Shown here one piece after another: positions 32,938 through 41,306 of a stretch of DNA of 53,292 bases (position 1 is its first letter; every line of letters begins with the position of its first letter). A model generated the notes under the pieces. It had not been told where the DNA came from. It saw only the letters and a program-made list of their open reading frames with translations, and did not search any database. A program made the translations under genes and the position numbers. This DNA comes from Paenibacillus lemnae (lineage in GTDB: Bacteria > Bacillota > Bacilli > Paenibacillales > Paenibacillaceae), in contig NZ_JABBPN010000026.1 of assembly GCF_012933385.1 (NCBI RefSeq), positions 1 to 53,292 of the forward strand, written 5' to 3'.

Positions 32938-33878
32938 TACAACTGCACCTCCCTCTTACGGAAAAATTTCACCTGGATAATCGTAACGATCAGAATGAGC
33001 AGGAACAGGACTAACGCCATCGCCGTACCAAAGCCTTGACGCATCTCTCCGAATCCGACTTTGTAGATGATATAGGTCAGCGTTTCTGTAGCGAAACCTG
33101 GGCCGCCATCCGTCATGACGGCAATTTGATCGAATATTTTCAAGGCAGCAATCATGGACAGGACCATACATACCGTCATCGCGCCTGCCAATAGTGGGAA
33201 GGTAATATGCCGGAACTGCTGCCAACGGTTCGCACCGTCAATGCCTGCTGCTTCTGTCAAATCTCCAGGCACACTTTGAAGCCCTGCCAGATAAATAATC
33301 ATATAATAGCCGGCCGATTTCCATACGGTGGAAAGGATGATGGACAGAAGAGCATAGTTGGGATCACCAAGCCAGTCCTTCATCCAGGATTCCAGACCCA
33401 CCATAATTAAAAGCTGATTGAATACACCAAAGTTATAATTCAAAATAATCGTCCAGATAAAACCCATAACAATACCGCTAAGCAGAACAGGGAAATAAAA
33501 GATACTGCGGAACATGTTACGGAACCAGCGAACCTGATCGACAAGGACAGCGAGCACCAGGGCTGCCAGGTTTTCAAGAATAACCAAAGCAACCGTAATA
33601 ATGATCGTATTCCTGAGCGCATTATGGACGCGTTCGCTCTGTATGATTTCTTCGAAGTTGGAGAGTCCGATATACCGGACCTCTGTGCTAATGCCGTCCC
33701 AGGAAGTAAAGCTTAAGTACACACTGCTCAGCGTAGGTACAATGACAAACAGGGTGTAGAGTATAAATGAAGGCAGTATGAACAGTAATGCATACCACTG
33801 CCATTTTTTTCTCTTCTTTTTGACGGCCGGCATGGCGATGGCTTTTGCTGGATCATTATGCTGCTGCTGAACAACCAT
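32937..33878 (-). CDS. Sugar ABC importer permease, MalF/UgpA-like
   Basis: This 313-residue permease has a cytoplasmic basic N-terminus (KKKRKKWQW), six helices and the EAA loop LTEAAGIDGANRWQQFRHITFPLL near residues 215-240. It pairs with the permease encoded just downstream, and the two genes overlap by one base. It lies about 85 bases after the binding-protein gene in the same operon. Confidence 0.9.
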   Translation of the reverse strand: MVVQQQHNDPAKAIAMPAVKKKRKKWQWYALLFILPSFILYTLFVIVPTLSSVYLSFTSWDGISTEVRYIGLSNFEEIIQSERVHNALRNTIIITVALVILENLAALVLAVLVDQVRWFRNMFRSIFYFPVLLSGIVMGFIWTIILNYNFGVFNQLLIMVGLESWMKDWLGDPNYALLSIILSTVWKSAGYYMIIYLAGLQSVPGDLTEAAGIDGANRWQQFRHITFPLLAGAMTVCMVLSMIAALKIFDQIAVMTDGGPGFATETLTYIIYKVGFGEMRQGFGTAMALVLFLLILIVTIIQVKFFRKREVQL

Positions 33879-33964
33879 GCTTGCTCCTCCTTTTCCTTAA
33901 AAAGCTGTTATAGCTTAAGAAAACCTCTGCCCAAGCAAGCAGCAGAGGTTCTCACATCATCCAA

Positions 33965-35293
33965 TTACTGATTGTTTGCTTTTACCTGCATGTCATACTC
34001 GGTGTCTGCTTTCTTCATGTATTCAGCTACGTCCCCATCTTTCAGCACAAGATCCTGCATCAATTTATAGAACCAGTTCCGGAACTGAGGCGGGATCTGG
34101 TTTTCTCCCCACCAGTTATTAATGGCCAGCGACTTCTTGATCGACGAATCTGCCATTATATCAAGCACGGTCTGCATCTGCTCTGTCGCCTCATAGCTCA
34201 CCTGCTCCTTCGTGGAAGGAATGCCATTCGATACTTCCAGGAATTTGGAGTACTGCTCTTTAGAGAAGAAAAATTTAATGAATTCATTAATCGCGTCCAC
34301 TTTATCCGAGTCTGTAGATGCTTCTTTCGATAAACTCCATCCTGCTGGAGAAGGCAGTCCGAGCACATTGCGGTTTCCATTCCGATCCGGCAGCGCATAG
34401 AACCCAAATTCAAAGCTTGGATCCGCTTCCTGAATCTGTGTAAACATCCACGGTCCTGAGAACAGCTGTGCCGCTTTGCCTGAAACCAGAATCGAAGCGG
34501 TCTGATTGTCAGCCGTGCTCAGCCAGCCTTTATCCACATACTTGGTAAACAGTTCTTTATAATCTTTCATCGCCTGTACGACATTTTCGTCCGTAAAGCT
34601 GACTTCCTTCGCCGTACGTTTGGAGTTCCAGTCTGGATCCCCTGCATAGACCTGATCAATCAAAAACTTGTTCAGCCAGAAGCCCATGTGGAAAATATCT
34701 TTTCCTCCTACGACGATCGGGGTAATTCCGCTGGTTTTCAGCTTTTCCTGAATATCCAGGAATTCATCATATGTTTTCGGAAGCTCGGTAACGCCAGCAT
34801 CCTCATATGCCTTTTTACTGTAAATGATCCCTTGCGGCGAAGTTAACACCATCGGTGCGTTATATATCTTTCCGTTTACCTCCGGCAGGGTATTGAACAA
34901 TCCGCGTACTTCTTCTGGAAGCTCAACAATTTTATCCGCTTCCAGGAAAACCTCGGTATCCCTCATTTCTACTAGGTCTGGAAACTCCCCAACCGCGTCC
35001 ATTGTTTTCAGCCAATCCAGGTAAGATGACGTCGTCCCTTCACTGACATCGGTAATCTTGATATTCGGGTTCTTTTCCATGAATGCCTTGATGGATTCCG
35101 AGATCGCCTTTTTACCAGCCGGGTCTCCTGTGGCATAACCAATCGTAAAGTTAACTTCTTTGGCCTCCGGTGCTGCTGTGTTTGGCGTTTCTCCGCTTGC
35201 TGTCCCGTTATTGCCTTCATTACCTCCGCAAGCTGAAATCATAAGTGTCATCGCCATGAGTACGCTTGCAAGTGTCTTTGATCTGCGTTTCAT
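33965..35293 (-). CDS. Sugar-binding lipoprotein of the ABC importer
   Basis: This 442-residue extracellular solute-binding protein (family 1) has a basic start (MKRRSK), a hydrophobic segment and lipobox ISAC with C22. A Gly/Asn/Ser/Pro spacer is followed by the binding domain starting VNFTIGYATGDPAGKKA. FGFYALPDRNG and GLPSPAGWSLSKEAS are typical of CUT1 binding proteins. The frame opens at 35422, but the ATG at 35293 has GGAGG seven bases upstream. It precedes the two permeases and follows the regulator gene yesN-like. Confidence 0.92.
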   Translation of the reverse strand: MKRRSKTLASVLMAMTLMISACGGNEGNNGTASGETPNTAAPEAKEVNFTIGYATGDPAGKKAISESIKAFMEKNPNIKITDVSEGTTSSYLDWLKTMDAVGEFPDLVEMRDTEVFLEADKIVELPEEVRGLFNTLPEVNGKIYNAPMVLTSPQGIIYSKKAYEDAGVTELPKTYDEFLDIQEKLKTSGITPIVVGGKDIFHMGFWLNKFLIDQVYAGDPDWNSKRTAKEVSFTDENVVQAMKDYKELFTKYVDKGWLSTADNQTASILVSGKAAQLFSGPWMFTQIQEADPSFEFGFYALPDRNGNRNVLGLPSPAGWSLSKEASTDSDKVDAINEFIKFFFSKEQYSKFLEVSNGIPSTKEQVSYEATEQMQTVLDIMADSSIKKSLAINNWWGENQIPPQFRNWFYKLMQDLVLKDGDVAEYMKKADTEYDMQVKANNQ

Positions 35294-35443
35294 ATTTATA
35301 CCTCCCTCTGATATTAGGTAGACCTCCCGATATACTGCGGTCAAACTTCGCAGGAATGAAACTTCCTGTACAAAGATTATCAAATTGCTCCGTGAATCGT
35401 AATGAAATTTTTTTAGTTCCATGTGCGGTGTTTTCGAGTAAAT

Positions 35444-35469
35444 GAAAAAACCGGGCTGTATGCCCGGTT
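35444..35469 (-). terminator. Terminator of the two-component genes
   Basis: AACCGGGC-ATACA-GCCCGGTT followed by UUUUCAUU on minus. The 5' arm overlaps the response regulator stop codon. It separates the sensor/regulator transcript from the ABC operon. Confidence 0.85.
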
Positions 35470-37057
35470 AACTGCTGGATGGATGATGTTGTCTGTAATC
35501 ATTAGGGAGCTGGCCATAGATTTTCCGGAAAATGTCGCTGAAATGCCGGGCGTTATTATATCCGACTTTATCCGCAATTTCATAAACCTTCATATCGGTG
35601 TGCAGCAGCATACTTACCGCATGCTTCATCCGAATTTCAGTAACATATTGTTTGAAGTTATGTCCGGTATGCTTCTTGAAGAAATAACTGAAATAACTGG
35701 GATTCATAAACGCAACACCCGCTGTGGATTCCAGCGTAATATCCGCATAATGCTCGTCGATATACTGCATCACTTTCGCCATCAAAGCCTTATCCTTACT
35801 TCCCGACTCTGCTTCAATGGCATGGAACAGGATTTCGCAGTATTCCAGCATGACCAAGCGAAGTGCATCAAACGCAGGAATCTGCTCCAGCCGGTGCTGG
35901 ATTTGCTGTTTGTCCGGACCTCGTTCCGGCTTAATCAAGCCGCTTTTCCCCAATGCCTGACCCAGAACCATCAGGGTGGAGAAACAAATAGAGACCGCGA
36001 GGGACCGATTGCCGTAAGCTGCAGAGCGCACAACATCCAGCAGCCGGTTCATGCCTTCCCGCACTGCGATCCGGTCGCCGCTCATAAACGAATCTGCAAT
36101 ACGGTACTGCATCTCATACAGCTCCTCGTTATAAGACTTCGAAGCTTCAGCACGTTGATATTCAATGACTTTAAATGAAACGAGGAAATATTTCATATCC
36201 AGTGAATGCCGGGCTTGCTTGTACGCATCGGAAAGCGAATGAATGGATTCCATAACACTGCTGGTGCCAACCGCGGCTCCCAGTTTCAGAAATGTGGTTA
36301 CCTTATTATGGATGTCATACGCCACCTGCCGTACATCATCAGGGTGATCATGACAGCACAAATACACCGGGTTCCCCTCCAGAACAAATACGTGTCCGGA
36401 GCCGCTGTCACGAACCACTTCCTGTACAATATTGACGACTGCGAATTCAATCAGCCGGTTCTCCTTCTCGCTCCACTTGTGCGGATGGCCTGCAAGGTCA
36501 GCTTCAATGATTCCCATACTGTACAGCGGACCAGACCAACGGCTGCTCAATAAACGGCAGACTTCGCTGTTGACATCCATCGTACCGTCAATCAGCGAGC
36601 TAATCCATTCCGTCAACTCTTCCTCATGTACTTTGCGTTCGTACAGTTTCAGCTTTCCCTTCCGCCGTTCTTCTTCATTATGCTTGTGAATGAATGAGGC
36701 TGCTTTGTGCAGCACCTGTTCCAGCTGTAATTTTTGAATAGGCTTGACCAGATAATCAACAGCTCCAAACGCTACGGCATCCCTTGCATAGGAAAACTCC
36801 TGATAAGCACTAATAAAAATCACCTTGATATCCCAGCCGTGTTCGTGCACATGCCTGATAATGTCTATACCTGACAAGTGGGGCATACTAATATCGCTGA
36901 TCACAATATCGGGCTGCAGCTCTTTCATCTGCTGCAGCAGTTCCCTGCCATCACCGGCCTGCCCCACAATTTCCATACCCATACCGTCCCAGTCGATCAA
37001 TTTACGGAGCCCTTTGATAATGAGCGGCTCGTCATCTGCCAGTACGATCTTAATCAT
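35468..37057 (-). CDS. YesN-type response regulator with AraC HTH
   Basis: This 529-residue regulator has a receiver domain (1-120) with phospho-acceptor D55 in VISDISMPH and K104 in LVKPIQ, a long middle helical region, and a C-terminal AraC double HTH (about 425-525). The HTH includes NPSYFSYFFKKHTGHNFKQYV and VGYNNARHFSDIFRKIYG. It is expected to activate the adjacent sugar ABC operon when phosphorylated by the YesM-type kinase. Its ATG overlaps the kinase stop by four bases. Confidence 0.92.
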   Translation of the reverse strand: MIKIVLADDEPLIIKGLRKLIDWDGMGMEIVGQAGDGRELLQQMKELQPDIVISDISMPHLSGIDIIRHVHEHGWDIKVIFISAYQEFSYARDAVAFGAVDYLVKPIQKLQLEQVLHKAASFIHKHNEEERRKGKLKLYERKVHEEELTEWISSLIDGTMDVNSEVCRLLSSRWSGPLYSMGIIEADLAGHPHKWSEKENRLIEFAVVNIVQEVVRDSGSGHVFVLEGNPVYLCCHDHPDDVRQVAYDIHNKVTTFLKLGAAVGTSSVMESIHSLSDAYKQARHSLDMKYFLVSFKVIEYQRAEASKSYNEELYEMQYRIADSFMSGDRIAVREGMNRLLDVVRSAAYGNRSLAVSICFSTLMVLGQALGKSGLIKPERGPDKQQIQHRLEQIPAFDALRLVMLEYCEILFHAIEAESGSKDKALMAKVMQYIDEHYADITLESTAGVAFMNPSYFSYFFKKHTGHNFKQYVTEIRMKHAVSMLLHTDMKVYEIADKVGYNNARHFSDIFRKIYGQLPNDYRQHHPSSS

Positions 37058-38817
37058 TGTCCAGGATGCTCCTCTCTAAGCGGAAATTCCATTGTAATCA
37101 CGGTACCGATGTGCTGCCTGCTTGATACTGATACACCGTACTCTTCACCGCACAGGGAGCGGATGCGTTCATGCACATTCTTCATCCCTACATGTCCCGC
37201 AGGCGTTCCGCTCTCAGAAAGCATATTTTGCACACGCAGCAGATCGGGCTCATCCATCCCTATGCCATCATCCATGATCATAATCATAAGCCGGTCTCCC
37301 CGCTTGGTGGCCGTTATACTCACCGTCCCCCGGCCCTGCGGCTGCAGCCCGTGCTGAACGGCATTTTCCACAAATGGCTGCAAGGACAGCTTTAGGACCG
37401 CCGTATCTCTGGAGACATCCTCTGCAATGTGAACCTTCAGGCTGTAGCGGCTTTCGAAGCGGACATCAATGATATAGAAATAATCTTTTAAGTGATCCAA
37501 CTCTTCTTGGAGCGTGACCCATTCTTCCCCGTAGTCAATGACGTATTTGAGCTGGTTGGACAACGAAAGAATCATGTCTCCGACCTCGGGGTCATCATTA
37601 TGTACAGCATTCATCCGGATGACCTCCAGCGTATTATAGAGGTAGTGCGGCCGGATCTGGCTTTTTAATGCATTCAATTCGGTTTGTTTCTGCTTCAGTT
37701 CGGCAACATAAGCTTCTTCGATGAAAGTCTCAAGACGCTCCACCATCCGATTAAAACCATGGCCCAGTCTGCCAATTTCATCATTCCCTTTCACCGCAAC
37801 CCGAGCCTCCAGATTCCCGGATTCCACCCGGACCATCTGCTGAATCACCCGGCGAATGGGAGCCGAAAGCCTGCGGGAAAACCATACGCCCAGGCATACC
37901 AGAACAATTGAACAGATCCCCAGTGCCAAAAAAACAGTGAATCGGGTAATACTCAGCTGCTCAAACAAGTTATATTTCGAGATATTTGCCACAATATTTC
38001 CACCGAGATATGGAACAGGCTCACTAAGCGACAGCATATCCTTGTCATTCTGCTCCTGCATATCCAGCGTCTGCCCATACACGTCCTGATTGCTGAAGTA
38101 TACTTCTCCATTCCGATCAATGAGATAAATTTCGTCCAGGCTGCCAAGCTTCAGTTCGGAAAAAAACTGCTGAAACACACTGACATCCACATCAAAAAAC
38201 AGGGTTCCCACCACTTTGGGCTCCGTCGTTAAAGCCCCCGATATATCAATTAAATTTCTTCCGATGGTCATCACTTTTTGATTGGAGCCTTTAAAGTAAG
38301 CGGTCTCATGTGTCGGGAAGAAAGCACTCTTTCTAGGCTCGGCGTTCAAAGCTTCAAGCCACTCGTTCACAGGCAGTTTATCTTGAATAAACGCTGTGTT
38401 ATAGCGTGAAGCATAATACAGCTTTCCGTCCATTTTCCGGACAAAATACGCACTGCTGATATAGGAATCACTGTAAAGCAGTGTTTTCAGATACCCTTCA
38501 ATCGGAACAGAATTAATCTGCTCCAGTGTGTTCACCTTCTGGGCCTGATTGTCACTGGAACCCTCTACATATCCGTCATATCGTCCCGTGTACATGAGCT
38601 TGGACACCTCATCATATTCTTTCATGGCGGCATTCACGTTGTAGCTCATATACAGGACCATCTGCTGCAGATTATCCATCGTATACCGTTCCACATGAGA
38701 AGTGAAGGTTTGAATCGAATAGAAACTGAGCGATAAGAGCGGAATCAGTCCAGCCAGCAGGAAAGCCAGAGAAAATTTAAAAAACACACTTTTAGCCAAA
38801 AGCTGCAATCTTTTCAC
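37054..38817 (-). CDS. YesM-type sensor histidine kinase
   Basis: This 587-residue membrane kinase has an N-terminal helix (about 10-32), a large extracellular dCache-like sensor, a second helix (about 293-315), HAMP (about 315-370), a coiled segment, the His_kinase domain with SQIRPHYLYNTLE and an HATPase domain. The ATPase N- and G-boxes are LSLQPFVENAVQHG and DDGIGMDEPDL. The start is GTG at 38817, eight bases after GGGAGG. It probably senses the sugar bound by the neighbouring importer and signals to the response regulator. Confidence 0.9.
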   Translation of the reverse strand: MKRLQLLAKSVFFKFSLAFLLAGLIPLLSLSFYSIQTFTSHVERYTMDNLQQMVLYMSYNVNAAMKEYDEVSKLMYTGRYDGYVEGSSDNQAQKVNTLEQINSVPIEGYLKTLLYSDSYISSAYFVRKMDGKLYYASRYNTAFIQDKLPVNEWLEALNAEPRKSAFFPTHETAYFKGSNQKVMTIGRNLIDISGALTTEPKVVGTLFFDVDVSVFQQFFSELKLGSLDEIYLIDRNGEVYFSNQDVYGQTLDMQEQNDKDMLSLSEPVPYLGGNIVANISKYNLFEQLSITRFTVFLALGICSIVLVCLGVWFSRRLSAPIRRVIQQMVRVESGNLEARVAVKGNDEIGRLGHGFNRMVERLETFIEEAYVAELKQKQTELNALKSQIRPHYLYNTLEVIRMNAVHNDDPEVGDMILSLSNQLKYVIDYGEEWVTLQEELDHLKDYFYIIDVRFESRYSLKVHIAEDVSRDTAVLKLSLQPFVENAVQHGLQPQGRGTVSITATKRGDRLMIMIMDDGIGMDEPDLLRVQNMLSESGTPAGHVGMKNVHERIRSLCGEEYGVSVSSRQHIGTVITMEFPLREEHPGQ

Positions 38818-38915
38818 GGCGGTGGCCTCCCTCAGTATGACAGTATCATAATGTATTCAGCCTGCCTACTGATAGGGGATGAAGTTTTTTTAGCTCAATG
38901 TCTGATTTTTTTGGC

Positions 38916-39512
38916 TTATCTCGTCTTTCTGATCTCCCTGCTCCATAAGCCATGCTGGCTGCAGTGTGCGTAAAGGGTACCGCGGTACATTTTGGGGATA
39001 CGGGTTTCCGCATTCTGTTCCGGATACAGCTTCACAAAGATCATCCGGTCATAAGCTACAAATGCGATAAATGAAATGAAGTGTTCCCGGCTCATCTCAT
39101 GCTGGATCGTAACGTAATAATCGTCTTCAACTTCCTCCACAATCATATGATGATCTTCGTTCTCCCGCTGTGCGATCAGCGGCGCAAGCTTTCTGCCGCA
39201 GCAGGAAATGCCGGCATCGCCGGTGCTGCTCATGACATTCCCGCAATAGGAGCATGCATAAAATTTAATGTTTTTCATATTGCCTCCATCCGCTTCATTA
39301 GGATCCAGGTCCCCGTTTAATATCTGCTCAATGTTTACGCCAAGCGTATGTGAAAGATCGCGCAGCAATGATACATCCGGACATCCCAGACCACGTTCCC
39401 ATTTGGAAATAGTCTTGTCACTGATATGCATCGCATCCGCTACCTCTTTCTGTGTCAGATGCTTCTCTTTCCGAAGACGGAGTATCAGTGCTCCGACTTT
39501 CCTGCAATCCAT
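38916..39512 (-). CDS. XRE-type HTH fused to a complete desulfoferrodoxin-like protein
   Basis: This 198-residue protein begins with an XRE HTH (about 5-62; TQKEVADAMHISDKTISKWERG). It is followed by a desulforedoxin-type iron site, FYACSYCGN...CCG with C87, C90, C104 and C105. A superoxide-reductase-like domain comes next, with H121/H122, H138, H144, C184 and H187 in QHEMSREHF and HCSQHGLW. The spacing matches the His4-Cys iron centre of desulfoferrodoxin. It may be a redox- or superoxide-sensing regulator, which is inference. CAGGAGG precedes the ATG at 39512; the longer frame to 39566 lacks one. Confidence 0.8.
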   Translation of the reverse strand: MDCRKVGALILRLRKEKHLTQKEVADAMHISDKTISKWERGLGCPDVSLLRDLSHTLGVNIEQILNGDLDPNEADGGNMKNIKFYACSYCGNVMSSTGDAGISCCGRKLAPLIAQRENEDHHMIVEEVEDDYYVTIQHEMSREHFISFIAFVAYDRMIFVKLYPEQNAETRIPKMYRGTLYAHCSQHGLWSREIRKTR

Positions 39513-39611
39513 GTTCTTCGCCTCCTGATTACAGCATATCCGCTTCACCGCATTCTCACAATCCACGCTCCGTAGAGTGGTGCAGCCGCATACTGCGCGC
39601 TGTTTGCTGCA

Positions 39612-39641
39612 TAAAAAAGAAGCCCGTGTAAACCAGGCTCC
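39612..39641 (-). terminator. Terminator of the isomerase-acetyltransferase operon
   Basis: AGCCTG and CGGGCT pair around a 7-base loop, followed by TCTTTTTTAT on minus, after the acetyltransferase stop. Confidence 0.65.
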
Positions 39642-39695
39642 ACCGATTGTTTCACACTAAGCGGGATATCCCTGCCGCTGGTTGTTCGCCTCTCT

Positions 39696-40211
39696 TTAAC
39701 CTCCAAACTCTTTATAAAAATAAAGAGTAGCGTCCAGATCGCCGCTGGAGGACTTGGCGTACCGGGGAATCATCCCTGCCTCCACATACCCTTCTGACCT
39801 GTACAAGATATTGGAAGGGTCGCCGTGCCTCGTATCCAGTACCAGCAAAGTCCTGCCCTCCATGAGAGCCCTGGATTCCACTGTTTTCATCAAAGCTCTG
39901 CCAATGCCCTTCTGGCGCATGCCAGGATGTACCATTAATTTGGCCACCTCGGCCCTGTGAAGACCGTTTTCTTTTAAACATAAATGCAGTTGAATGGTCC
40001 CGCATACTCGTTCCTTATCTCTGACAACCCACAAAAGAACCCCTTCGCCCAATACCTCTCGCCAATAGTTCTGCGCCTTCGCCATATGCAGCGGAGCCAA
40101 AAACCCAATGGATGCTCCATCATCAACCACTGCGATTAACAAATCGCTTAACTCCTGAACAAGCGCTTCATCCATGCTCTTTATTTCTATGCACTGCAGA
40201 TGACTATTCAT
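39696..40211 (-). CDS. GNAT-family N-acetyltransferase
   Basis: This 171-residue protein has the GNAT acetyl-CoA motif VAKLMVHPGMRQKGIGRALM (about 88-107), with the RxxGxG/A pyrophosphate loop, and LVLDTRHGDPSNILYRSEGY as motif B. The substrate is unknown. The frame opens well upstream, but the ATG at 40211 follows AAGGGTGAGG. It is 32 bases downstream of the TIM-barrel gene and probably cotranscribed. Confidence 0.85.
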   Translation of the reverse strand: MNSHLQCIEIKSMDEALVQELSDLLIAVVDDGASIGFLAPLHMAKAQNYWREVLGEGVLLWVVRDKERVCGTIQLHLCLKENGLHRAEVAKLMVHPGMRQKGIGRALMKTVESRALMEGRTLLVLDTRHGDPSNILYRSEGYVEAGMIPRYAKSSSGDLDATLYFYKEFGG

Positions 40212-40243
40212 AACAGATATCCTCACCCTTTCGCTGCTCATGT

Positions 40244-41092
40244 TCAGGCTAATTGAACCTTTTCCCATAATTTCCTTATCATACTCTGCAATTGTTGTGA
40301 TTGCTCCCATCGATCACTGATCTCACTTTTACGTTCTGCATATTCGTCCACGGTTATAGCATATGGCGGGGGGCCAAGCTCGATGACGAACGGAAGCACG
40401 TCGCCTTCAGACGCTGCCGACAGCCAGTTCCTCATACCTTCGCTCCACCAGCGTTCGAAGTGTATGGTCATGGGATGTTCTCCCTGACGACCAACGTCTA
40501 CTTGGATTTGTTCACCATTCGACATCCTGGCATGGAATGCCGCGGATCGTGTTAAGAGACGTTGAAACCATGCTTCTGCTTCGTCCGACACTGAATGCAT
40601 TTCACCTGCAAGGACATAATGTGACAAGTCCATAGTCAATCGAAGCTCGTCCACCCTTTCAATATACTGTACCGTTCGCATTAAATCCTGCGTCATCGTC
40701 CCCCGGTGTGTTTCTATGTATGCGGGAATGCCAGCTTTTCGAGACAACTCGCTAATCTCGCGAAGCATCTGTACAGCAGGGTCCCCAGTCAAAAAAGGTC
40801 GCATAACCTGAACGTTAATATGCTGAACTCTTCCGAACTGATGAGCCCGCTCCAGGAACTGCGCCATGTCCTCCGATGTTTTCGGGTAAGCGTTCACACT
40901 TAAGGTTAAGCCATAACGTTCCAATAGCCGGATCCACTTCTCCTCTTCCTCGGAGGGCGGAATAAATCCGTTAATCCCGTCAAAACCTGCTTCTGCAATC
41001 ATCTCAAATTGTTCTTCAAGCGATCCATTATGATTCAACCCCGACATAGCCCACCAAGACATCTGTACATCAAGTTTAGGCAAATTCAACAC
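40244..41092 (-). CDS. TIM-barrel sugar phosphate isomerase/epimerase-like protein
   Basis: This 282-residue protein is of the AP-endonuclease-2/xylose isomerase-like TIM-barrel family. It has repeated barrel strands (VQMSWWAMSGLNHNGSLEEQFEMIAEAGFDGING, HINVQVMRP, AYIETHRGTMTQD, LTMDLSHYVLAGEM) and metal-site-type residues E and H in ETHRG and DLSH. The start is GTG at 41092, eight bases after GGGAGG. Substrate is unknown. It is followed by the acetyltransferase gene in a likely two-gene operon. Confidence 0.75.
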   Translation of the reverse strand: MLNLPKLDVQMSWWAMSGLNHNGSLEEQFEMIAEAGFDGINGFIPPSEEEEKWIRLLERYGLTLSVNAYPKTSEDMAQFLERAHQFGRVQHINVQVMRPFLTGDPAVQMLREISELSRKAGIPAYIETHRGTMTQDLMRTVQYIERVDELRLTMDLSHYVLAGEMHSVSDEAEAWFQRLLTRSAAFHARMSNGEQIQVDVGRQGEHPMTIHFERWWSEGMRNWLSAASEGDVLPFVIELGPPPYAITVDEYAERKSEISDRWEQSQQLQSMIRKLWEKVQLA

Positions 41093-41144
41093 TGCGAAAT
41101 CCTCCCTTCCAGATTAATTCCAAATCCACTTCTATCCCTAAAAT

Positions 41145-41173
41145 AGAATACTTAAAGTACAGTATATTTTCAA
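41145..41173 (-). promoter_or_regulatory. Promoter of the isomerase-acetyltransferase operon
   Basis: Minus-strand -35 TTGAAA (41173-41168), 17-bp spacer, -10 TATTCT (41150-41145), about 50 bases before the GTG start. Confidence 0.5.
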
Positions 41174-41223
41174 AATGCTCACAAAGGGAGTAACTATTCT
41201 GCTGTTTAGTCACACGATTCTGC

Positions 41224-41269
41224 AAAAAAAGCCGAGCAACCCGGGAATAAGTCCTGGATATGCTCGACT
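41224..41269 (-). terminator. Terminator of glmS
   Basis: AGTCGAGCA pairs with TGCTCGGCT on minus, followed by seven U, after the glmS stop. Confidence 0.88.
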
Positions 41270-41306
41270 CTGATACTACTCTTTTATAATTTAATACAAG
41301 AACTCT

